This document shows, piece after piece, positions 19,301 to 25,556 of a stretch of 29,548 nt of DNA. This stretch comes from Phallusia fumigata (Eukaryota; Chordata; Ascidiacea; Phlebobranchia; Ascidiidae). Within the stretch, counting starts at the first letter, position 1, and each line of letters opens with the position of its first letter. The notes below the pieces were generated by a model. The model ran no database searches. It was not told where the DNA came from and was given only the letters and a program-made list of their open reading frames with translations. The stretch spans positions 1 through 29,548 of the forward strand of contig QXVZ01022503.1 of assembly GCA_008931825.1 (NCBI GenBank), read 5' to 3'. Position numbers and translations under genes: made by a program.

Positions 19301-21380
19301 AGTAAGCTTCTTTTAGTTTTATTTTATTGCACAAAAATCATAACTTACTCGCCACCTTACAATGTCAATATTTTAAACAATAAAACTTCAACACATGTAT
19401 TATATTTTTTGTAAACACTTACTAGTAACAGCTGATGGTGTAGTGGTCACAGGACATGTTTGTATTGGTAGGGTTGCTGCAAAATTACAATGTGTCACGT
19501 GACTGTTGACGTAATAACTAGCAACTACTGTCGGTGATTGTTTTTAAAGTTCCTTTTGTAAAAAAACCTTTACATATTCACACCTACCCGATATACACTG
19601 TTAAAATTAGCAGGTCAATAATTTACATTCCAAGTGTAAAATCGTTTGCAACAATGCTTGGTAGACACAGAGCTCTCAGAATTCTAACGTAATTGCTTTG
19701 AATCACATTTGATTTCACTTACCGTTAACTACTTGATAGAATAGAGTTAGTTGATTAGTCCAGCCAGAGTTTGTGTCCGTTCGTGTTACGGTCGCCACAA
19801 ATTTTTTGTCGCACATGCTGGTGACTGTTGCGTTAAAGGTTTGGTTTGCATAACCCTTAACCGAAACCATAACTTGAGCACTGGTGTTTATTGGAGTGCT
19901 GAATACGACTTCAACAGTATTTGTCTGTTGCGCGCTTGGGTTGACAACGGCAGTGCCTGACAGCAACGCTGGGAAGAACAAAACGACACTTAAAAACATG
20001 CTGCATACAAAAAAGAACATTTGATAAAGCAAACGTAACTACTACGTTTCGCATTTGAGGTCTGACAGTGCGCGTTCAAAGGTCAGAAGATGAATAAAGT
20101 TGTTTTCACCACCCACCAGTAAAAACTGTGTTCAGAAATACTTTGTATACAAAGCTGTTGCACGCACAGCTTCTATTTCTGCAAAGCGTTTGATAACTTA
20201 TGACAAGCAAAATCGAAAATTTGCTTTTAAATTTACAAAGTTTCGACCTTCTATTCAGTTCTCGTATGTGCGTCTTCGGATTTTATCAAACAAAGTCTAA
20301 ATGCTGCAATTTTATTCATGTTTTTGGCCATTGAGTTGTTTGAATTCATGGATTATTTTATGATTTTACCTGGTGCAGTTGTTGGTATCTGTGTTGTAGG
20401 TGCCTGTGGTGTTGTTACTAAAAAGCAAACACAAGTTTTGGCAAAAGCACACATGATTTATAATTTCCGACTTCCTTACCTGCTGCTGTTGTAGGTAACG
20501 GGGTAGTTGCCGCAGTTGTTGGCGCTGCAGTGGTTGCTAAAATAACACCTTACTTTTACAAACAGTAAAATTACCGTGTTGTTACATTGCAATTTATATT
20601 TTGCTTATTGGGATTGTGTTGCCTAAGTTATAAATTGACCTTTCATGGGTGGTGACGATGTTTCATCCAGTTACATATTAAAGCGAACTTATTGCGACAA
20701 TAAAGCTGGTTCAATGTCTTAAACCTCTTTTTTTTCTTGTTTCACATTGCGTAGAATGTCCCTATTTTTTTTAAAACCCATTGTCAACTTACCAAAAACC
20801 GGACTGTAGTTGAGTACTACGCTGCTAGGAGCGTCAGTTCGTGTGTCAGTTCTTTGTATGGTGGCTTTAAATCCCCATCTATACACTGCGGTCATAGTGA
20901 AGGTAAAGCTGAAGTTGGAATTGACAGTGAAATTTCCGTAAATATTGGTTGGCGCAGTAACCGAACACGTCGTAAAGGCAATCACCACATTTCTGCTTGC
21001 TGCCACTGGCTGAGTCCCGGAGTAAACAATGTAGCTTGAGGTTTGACCTGATTGGAATGAAAATTTGATGGATCGATGGGTGGGAAAACTTTTCCTTCTT
21101 TTGCAGCTATATGGAAGGGAAGCTATGTGCCAAATAGCACAGCGGATGTTTTTAATCATTCGAGTCGCGTTTTGAAATTCGCCGTTGTGCTGCTAAAGCG
21201 GCTTTGTTTCGGTTTAGAATCAGCATATTATGCAAGTACATACGAAATCTCGTCATGAACCTTTTCATGCAAACAATTTTACATTATTTACACTGTATTA
21301 TACATACCTGACGTGCAGACAACGCAAAATGCAACCACTAGTGCCTTTAAAAGTAGCATCGTTGCGGCTAGTTTTCTCAT
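13199..21380 (-). CDS. Adhesion-class GPCR with two H-type-like lectin domains (receptor gene 1)
   Basis: Twenty exons chain in one frame: 21380-21308, 21047-20793, 20536-20480, 20417-20370, 19956-19723, 19476-19423, 19288-19244, 19107-18997, 18746-18631, 18556-18404, 18342-18245, 17742-17625, 17555-17346, 16413-16294, 16197-16060, 15770-15661, 15049-14842, 14628-14272, 13842-13672, 13363-13199, totalling 2841 nt (946 codons plus stop). Domain order: signal peptide, H-type-like lectin, two Thr/Pro linkers, second H-type-like lectin, linkers, a cysteine-pair exon, GAIN domain, GPS, seven membrane helices, short cytoplasmic tail. The 7TM part has adhesion-receptor hallmarks (FFWMSANAYNLY in TM3, CWL in extracellular loop 2, GLTWVFAF in TM6, a TM7 followed by basic helix 8). 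It is a plasma-membrane receptor, probably with a carbohydrate ligand. An alternative shorter start is the ATG at 20020 or 19999, which would drop the first lectin domain. Confidence 0.78.
13672..13842 (-). CDS. Receptor gene 1 exon 19: TM6 and start of TM7
   Basis: Phase 0-0 exon of 57 codons with AVAIFLMMGLTWVFAFFMLV (TM6, GLTWVF hallmark) and IMSWFFTILNSTQ, the first part of TM7. Confidence 0.87.
14272..14628 (-). CDS. Receptor gene 1 exon 18: TM4, extracellular loop 2, TM5
   Basis: Phase 0-0 exon of 119 codons. TM4 is CTLSYITPLLIVGLNAGITI. A long loop of about 45 residues holds the conserved CWL. TM5 is YGFLLPVGILCVFNAIMFVL. It is a single exon here; receptor gene 2 has an intron inside the loop. 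Confidence 0.83.
14842..15049 (-). CDS. Receptor gene 1 exon 17: TM2 and TM3
   Basis: Starts RELRKRQPTVFLLNICFNLL (TM2), then ACYLFTALLQFFLLTTFFWM (TM3), SANAYNLYKGL. The Cys at the top of TM3 can pair with the Cys of CWL in loop 2. Typical adhesion-class signatures. Confidence 0.85.
15127..15205. mobile_element. MITE-like fragment in receptor gene 1 intron
   Basis: Contains GAGAACTTGTGTATA, TTGCAAACGTTTTGACA and GTTGTCATCATCAGTGCA, matching 12926-12990. No coding capacity. It sits in the intron between the TM1 and TM2-3 exons. Confidence 0.4.
15661..15770 (-). CDS. Receptor gene 1 exon 16: TM1
   Basis: Exon with phase 0 in and phase 2 out. It encodes LGIVSYVGLALSILGLVITI plus WVYLAV, the first membrane helix. 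Equal in length and phase to 27303-27412 in receptor gene 2. Confidence 0.78.
16060..16197 (-). CDS. Receptor gene 1 exon 15: GPS motif lacking the cleavage triad
   Basis: Phase 0-0 exon of 46 codons. It has the GPS skeleton: RTQCDVYQNSDGKW, VPNGC, QCNCYKLASYSMIV, that is C..W..GC..CxC with correct spacing. In self-cleaving GPS sites CxC is followed by x-H-L and then Ser/Thr. Here it reads Y-K-L-A, so the histidine and the nucleophile are replaced by Lys and Ala. Self-cleavage is therefore not expected. Confidence 0.75.
16294..16413 (-). CDS. Receptor gene 1 exon 14: GAIN subdomain B strand exon
   Basis: Phase 0-0 exon of 40 codons: VLTISVRGYNPTT, VQIVYSFVNV and NNGSLK, the beta-strand region just before the GPS. 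It is equal in length to 27781-27900 in receptor gene 2 (VITVNVKGHNG ... TNGSLK). Confidence 0.68.
16414..17345 (-). other. Long intron of receptor gene 1
   Basis: About 930 bp between GAIN exons 13 and 14, from GTAAGATA to TTTCTTAAG. No further exon or recognisable element was seen in it. Confidence 0.6.
17346..18556 (-). CDS. Receptor gene 1 exons 10-13: GAIN domain
   Basis: Exons 18556-18404, 18342-18245, 17742-17625 and 17555-17346. The first three are helical and rich in Asn, Thr, Leu and Ala (SNIRLLSSPGNLSTTEVANI, VTIPTMFDVLATT, TTLTTFANRVALP), as in GAIN subdomain A. The fourth is strand-rich with FIYHSSTALFP, as in subdomain B. All four match receptor gene 2 exon for exon, with identical phases (0, 2, 0, 0). 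The second exon follows a weak acceptor (CTCTTCAAG) chosen by homology. Confidence 0.65.
18631..19107 (-). CDS. Receptor gene 1 exons 8-9: cysteine-pair region before GAIN
   Basis: Exon 19107-18997 (phase 1-1) has YCTLSTIYVPSRNVSYTF and ENCSG. Exon 18746-18631 (phase 1 in, phase 0 out) has AACVHDILN and FNCSTTLNSVLSQ. Paired cysteines just before a GAIN domain occupy the place of the hormone-receptor motif of other adhesion receptors, but the sequence does not match that motif closely. The second exon is homologous, and equal in length (116 nt), to 29333-29448 of receptor gene 2. Confidence 0.6.
19244..19476 (-). CDS. Receptor gene 1 exons 6-7: stalk linkers
   Basis: Exons 19476-19423 (ATLPIQTCPVTTTPSAVT) and 19288-19244 (AAQPTIPSNLPASLG), both phase 1-1. 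They are a short Pro/Thr stalk with one cysteine before the cysteine-pair exons. Confidence 0.58.
19723..19956 (-). CDS. Receptor gene 1 exon 5: H-type-lectin-like domain 2
   Basis: Phase 1-1 exon of 78 codons after TTGCTGTCAG. It has VEVVFSTPINTSAQVMVSVK, KFVATVTRTD and LTLFYQVVNG. The sequence just upstream can also be read as a signal peptide from ATG 20020 or 19999 (hydrophobic FLSVVLFFPALLSG), but a pyrimidine-rich acceptor tract read in frame always gives such residues. I prefer the internal-exon reading because of the phases. The alternative stays open. Confidence 0.58.
20370..20536 (-). CDS. Receptor gene 1 exons 3-4: Thr/Pro/Ala linkers
   Basis: Two phase 1-1 exons, 20536-20480 and 20417-20370, encoding TTAAPTTAATTPLPTTAA and VTTPQAPTTQIPTTAP. 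They are mucin-like spacers between the two lectin modules. Their phase-1 donors need a phase-1 acceptor downstream. The first available one is at 19956, which argues for one continuous gene rather than a new start at 20020. Confidence 0.62.
20793..21047 (-). CDS. Receptor gene 1 exon 2: H-type-lectin-like domain 1
   Basis: Phase 1-1 exon of 85 codons after CATTCCAATCAG. It has VVIAFTTCSVTAPTNIYGNF, RWGFKATIQRTD and a terminal VVLNYSPVFG. The RWGF...RTD core is shared with lectin-gene domains 5-7. Repeated at 22859-23113. Confidence 0.6.
21308..21380 (-). CDS. Receptor gene 1 exon 1: signal peptide
   Basis: ATG at 21380. MRKLAATMLLLKALVVAFCV then VCTS, ending G before GTATGT (phase 1). It is a typical n-region, hydrophobic core and small residues at the end. 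A second copy lies at 23374-23446. Confidence 0.7.
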
Positions 21381-21742
21381 GCAGCAGATATTTAACAGAT
21401 TGCTGAAACGTTTTTGCAAGGTGCAATTTTTTAAGGCAGGACTTTAAACGAGATCTATGCTGTCAAACAAAAGCGGTCAAACAGTACTCTAAAAATAGCG
21501 CAGAATGTGTGTTAATTTAATACATATTACGATATGACTTGCTGCAGTTCTTAGCCAGCTTGCATTTCCTCTAAATTGTGCGGCTCCAATGTAGACGTGA
21601 TACAATATGAGGCAAACCCCAGCTCTCTAACCACTGTCATCTGCTGTACAAAGCATGAACGTTTCAGTATTATCGTCGTTGCAACGCATCAAAAAAACTA
21701 AATGCCTGCCAGACAGCCCTGCTATAAATATAATATCCGCAT

Positions 21743-22029
21743 CTACGCCCAGGCTTTCTCACCGACGTAAGCAGTTTGGACTTCCCCTGTTGTCGTGACT
21801 ACCCAGCGAATTACAGTGGAAGTGTTTGTTTTTTTGTGCGTCATGGTAAACGCAACAGATTCAATAATGTCGTAAAAATCTGTAATCGATCCTAGAACCT
21901 TTCCATAAAATGACAACAAAACAATAAGCTCAGTAACACGTTACCGCTGTAGTGCACGACAAGGCGTTAGTTTTAACAATTATCAGTTATGCTGAAAGTA
22001 CGAATTCTTACTGAGGTTTAACGTGCTTT
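21743..22029 (-). pseudogene. Truncated copy of the small gene
   Basis: Exon 2 is intact at 21891-21743. Only the last few codons of exon 1 are present before the N at 22030. This is part of the 2.07-kb repeat and probably an assembly effect rather than a real pseudogene. Confidence 0.55.
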
Positions 22030-22030
22030 N

Positions 22031-24096
22031 CAACGCTGGGAAGAACAAAACGACACTTAAAAACATGCTGCATACAAAAAAGAACATTTGATAAAGCAAA
22101 CGTAACTACTACGTTTCGCATTTGAGGTCTGACAGTGCGCGTTCAAAGGTCAGAAGATGAATAAAGTTGTTTTCACCACCCACCAGTAAAAACTGTGTTC
22201 AGAAATACTTTGTATACAAAGCTGTTGCACGCACAGCTTCTATTTCTGCAAAGCGTTTGATAACTTATGACAAGCAAAATCGAAAATTTGCTTTTAAATT
22301 TACAAAGTTTCGACCTTCTATTCAGTTCTCGTATGTGCGTCTTCGGATTTTATCAAACAAAGTCTAAATGCTGCAATTTTATTCATGTTTTTGGCCATTG
22401 AGTTGTTTGAATTCATGGATTATTTTATGATTTTACCTGGTGCAGTTGTTGGTATCTGTGTTGTAGGTGCCTGTGGTGTTGTTACTAAAAAGCAAACACA
22501 AGTTTTGGCAAAAGCACACATGATTTATAATTTCCGACTTCCTTACCTGCTGCTGTTGTAGGTAACGGGGTAGTTGCCGCAGTTGTTGGCGCTGCAGTGG
22601 TTGCTAAAATAACACCTTACTTTTACAAACAGTAAAATTACCGTGTTGTTACATTGCAATTTATATTTTGCTTATTGGGATTGTGTCGCCTAAGTTATAA
22701 ATTGACCTTTCATGGGTGGTGACGATGTTTCATCTATTTACATATTAAAGCGAACTTATTGCGACAATAAAGCTGGTTCATTGTTACAAACCTCTTTTTT
22801 TTCTTGTTTCACATTGCGTAGAATGTCCCTATTTTTTTAAAACCCATTGTCAACTTACCAAAAACCGGACTGTAGTTGAGTACTACGCTGCTAGGAGCGT
22901 CAGTTCGTGTGTCAGTTCTTTGTATGGTGGCTTTAAATCCCCATCTATACACTGCGGTCATAGTGAAGGTAAAGCTGAAGTTGGAATTGACAGTGAAATT
23001 TCCGTAAATATTGGTTGGCGCAGTAACCGAACACGTCGTAAAGGCAATCACCACATTTCTGCTTGCTGCCACTGGCTGAGTCCCGGAGTAAACAATGTAG
23101 CTTGAGGTTTGACCTGATTGGAATGAAAATTTGATGGATCGATGGGTGGGAAAACTTTTCCTTCTTTTGCAGCTATATGGAAGGGAAGCTATGTGCCAAA
23201 TAGCACAGCGGATGTTTTTAATCATTCGAGTCGCGTTTTGAAATTCGCCGTTGTGCTGCTAAAGCGGCTTTGTTTCGGTTTAGAATCAGCATATTATGCA
23301 AGTACATACGAAATCTCGTCATGAACCTTTTCATGCAAACAATTTTACATTATTTACACTGTATTATACATACCTGACGTGCAGACAACGCAAAATGCAA
23401 CCACTAGTGCCTTTAAAAGTAGCATCGTTGCGGCTAGTTTTCTCATGCAGCAGATATTTAACAGATTGCTGAAACGTTTTTGCAAGGTGCAATTTTTTAA
23501 GGCAGGACTTTAAACGAGATCTATGCTGTCAAACAAAAGCGGTCAAACAGTACTCTAAAAATAGCGCAGAATGTGTGTTAATTTAATACATATTACGATA
23601 TGACTTGCTGCAGTTCTTAGCCAGCTTGCATTTCCTCTAAATTGTGCGGCTCCAATGTAGACGTGATACAATATGAGGCAAACCCCAGCTCTCTAACCAC
23701 TGTCATCTGCTGTACAAAGCATGAACGTTTCAGTATTATCGTCGTTGCAACGCATCAAAAAAACTAAATGCCTGCCAGACAGCCCTGCTATAAATATAAT
23801 ATCCGCATCTACGCCCAGGCTTTCTCACCGACGTAAGCAGTTTGGACTTCCCCTGTTGTCGTGACTACCCAGCGAATTACAGTGGAAGTGTTTGTTTTTT
23901 TGTGCGTCATGGTAAACGCAACAGATTCAATAATGTCGTAAAAATCTGTAATCGATCCTAGAACCTTTCCATAAAATGACAACAAAACAATAAGCTCAGT
24001 AACACGTTACCGCTGTAGTGCACGACAAGGCGTTAGTTTTAACAATTATCAGTTATGCTGAAAGTACGAATTCTTACTGAGGTTTAACGTGCTTTC
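22031..24096. repeat. About 2.07-kb direct repeat, copy 2
   Basis: Begins directly after the N, in the middle of the region just upstream of receptor gene 1 exon 5, and repeats 19964-22029. Downstream of 24096 it continues into the full first exon of the small gene. Confidence 0.88.
22437..23446 (-). CDS. Second copy of receptor gene 1 exons 1-4 (probable haplotype duplicate)
   Basis: Signal peptide exon 23446-23374, H-type-like exon 23113-22859 and linker exons 22603-22547 and 22484-22437, all intact, with the same splice sites as 21380-20370. The copy stops at the N without the second lectin domain or any 7TM part, so it cannot be a separate receptor as assembled. Confidence 0.7.
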
Positions 24097-24135
24097 CTTT
24101 GAAGACTTCACCAAGCTAAGCTTGTACTCGTCCAT
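23809..24135 (-). CDS. Small two-exon gene, unknown function
   Basis: Exon 1 at 24135-24078 starts with MDEYKLSLVKSSKESTLNL. Its ATG lies 11 nt below a strong acceptor (TTTTTTTTATCGCAG), suggesting a 5'UTR intron or a spliced-leader acceptor. It ends A then GTAAGA. Exon 2 at 23957-23809, after TTCTAG, encodes SITDFYDIIESVAFTMTHKK and continues through TVIRWVVTTTGEVQ to a TAG. The joined product is about 69 residues, hydrophilic with alternating strand-like and helix-like parts, and no signal peptide. I do not recognise the family. The exon 2 acceptor was chosen to keep the frame; an exon between the two could be missing. Confidence 0.45.
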
Positions 24136-25004
24136 TCGCGATTAGTCTGCGATAAAAAAAAGAATTAATCACCAGCTGCAAAGTTATGCATCGTTAAACA
24201 ACTGGACAAGTTTTCAAGTTATTACACAACTCAACATAAATTTCGGTGTGATCTGTAAAATTCGCATCCAGTTGATGTAAAAATGCATTTGATTGCGGCT
24301 GATTTGCTTTACGTATGATCATACCTTTGATACAGTACAAGGTTCTTTCCGACCTGATTGCTACCTTCTTCTTAGTCGCAAACAATTCAAGCAAGATTTA
24401 ATATCCCCGGTTGAATTCAAAATACTGCCGGAATTCCTTACCGTTAAAGCATTGGTTAAGATCCTAATATTCAAACAAAATTTAGCCCAATGTAAATGAT
24501 GTATTTTTAAAAATCCAGGTTTTTCCCAAATAAATATTCGTACTCAGTACATAGAAATATTGTTTACTGAATGTACGCCAAATTGGCGATTCCGCTGCTC
24601 CCTTTAGTGTTAAAAATTTGACTGCCTTACAATCGTTACCTTAAAAAGCGTCCTACGTTAACTGGCTTCGGTTAGTTAGGGTTCGTTATTTAGACGTTAT
24701 CTATTTTCTAATGAATGACTGTTGTGTTGTAAAAAATGCACATTACATCAGCTGTTCGTGCATGCAACGGCGTTGTTTATTGTATTACATTCTGGCCCTA
24801 GTAAAAAGACAGTGTATTTTGCCACAACTTAAGTTATTTTTTTCCAATTTATATGTTGTACTCGCTGTACAAAAAAACACACAATCCTACACTGTTCAAT
24901 ATCCTACAACTTTCTACCACCACGTTTACATAGGTTCAACTGTAATTCTCTCTCTTTACTGGGGCGAATTTACTAGGTGTTTGTATGGTTGCGTAAAACT
25001 TGTT
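24136..25004. other. Region between small gene and receptor gene 2
   Basis: About 870 bp without a supported exon. A minus-strand open frame at 24394-24194 has no recognisable domain or convincing splice sites. A candidate poly(A) signal of receptor gene 2 lies at 24776-24781. Confidence 0.5.
24776..24781 (-). terminator. Candidate poly(A) signal of receptor gene 2
   Basis: AATAAA on the minus strand, about 225 nt past the stop of the alternative last exon (25005) and about 630 nt past the main stop (25410). Its position would include the alternative exon in the transcript. Confidence 0.35.
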
Positions 25005-25076
25005 TCAGTCAAAGCTGTCTTTTCTTTGGCACGTGATACAGGCCACCAAGCCTCCGCACAACATGGTCAAGAAACC
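25005..25076 (-). CDS. Receptor gene 2: candidate alternative last exon (shortened TM7)
   Basis: A good acceptor (TTGTTCTCTGTGCAG) precedes 24 codons in phase 0: GFLTMLCGGLVACITCQRKD then SFD and a TGA at 25005. GLVACITC and the following KD match ALVACITCRNKD of the main last exon, but about 45 nt covering the helix-8 part (NCLRQRKIR) are absent. It may be a degenerate duplicate of the last exon or a mutually exclusive alternative end. Confidence 0.45.
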   Translation of the reverse strand, partial: GFLTMLCGGLVACITCQRKDSFD

Positions 25077-25409
25077 CTGCACAGAGAACAATCTTGATTG
25101 TTTAAAAATCATACCGTCAAGCTGTGAAAGCATGTAGCGGATCCCCATTAGCCCTGCAATGTGGATGGTGTTTTGGCCTCCTCTAGGTGTGAGTGGTGTT
25201 CCAATGGTTTGGTTAGCGACAACGAAGCCTACACAACTGTGACTACACATATGTTTCGACATGATTATTACATACATCGATGTACACTCAAAGCAAACAC
25301 AACATGACACCTAGTATGCATTAAAAATATTCCATATGTTTTCGCAACTGGATATGTGTTATGCTCCTTGGTCGTTTTTTCGCACAGGCTTTGTGCTGCT
25401 TCTGCGGTA

Positions 25410-25556
25410 TCAAAGCTGTGATGAAACTGTTTTTGTGGAACTTATTTTTTTGCGGTTGTCTTTATTCCGACATGTGATGCAAGCCACCAACGCTTCCCAC
25501 CACAGGACTCGGATCTTGCGTTGGCGAAGACAGTTTAGGATAAAAATCAATAATCC
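25410..25556 (-). CDS. Receptor gene 2: main last exon, TM7 end and tail
   Basis: Starts after GATCTGCAG with GLLIFILNCLRQRKIRVLWW (TM7 end and helix 8), ALVACITCRNKDN, a basic patch and a Ser/Thr-rich end, then TGA at 25410-25412. The tail is about 30 residues. Confidence 0.82.
   Translation of the reverse strand, partial: GLLIFILNCLRQRKIRVLWWEALVACITCRNKDNRKKISSTKTVSSQL

Larger units (their letters stand above)
19964..22029. repeat. About 2.07-kb direct repeat, copy 1, ending at single N
   Basis: Nearly identical to 22031-24096; the differences seen are one T fewer at about 20766 and a few substitutions near 20645-20750. It ends at the N at 22030, which cuts the first exon of the small gene. 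Best read as overlapping contig ends or alleles. Confidence 0.88.

Noticed and set aside
20000..20020. Receptor gene 1 starting at ATG 20020 or 19999 with its own signal peptide
   Set aside because: The hydrophobic stretch coincides with the pyrimidine tract of a phase-1 acceptor at 19957. The upstream linker exons would have nothing to splice to. It remains possible as an alternative promoter or trans-spliced form.
20100..20300. Plus-strand open frame of 66 codons, repeated at 22167-22367
   Set aside because: The exact repeat comes from the assembly duplication, not from selection. Composition is Lys/Phe-rich and it sits in an intron of the minus-strand gene.
24194..24394. Minus-strand open frame of 66 codons upstream of the small gene
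   Set aside because: No recognisable domain, no clear start context or splice sites, and it does not join in frame to neighbouring exons in a convincing way. It could be a real exon of an unknown gene, but I cannot support it.
24711..25097. Plus-strand open frame of 128 codons
   Set aside because: It overlaps the minus-strand candidate last exon at 25005-25076, has low-complexity hydrophobic composition and no family resemblance.
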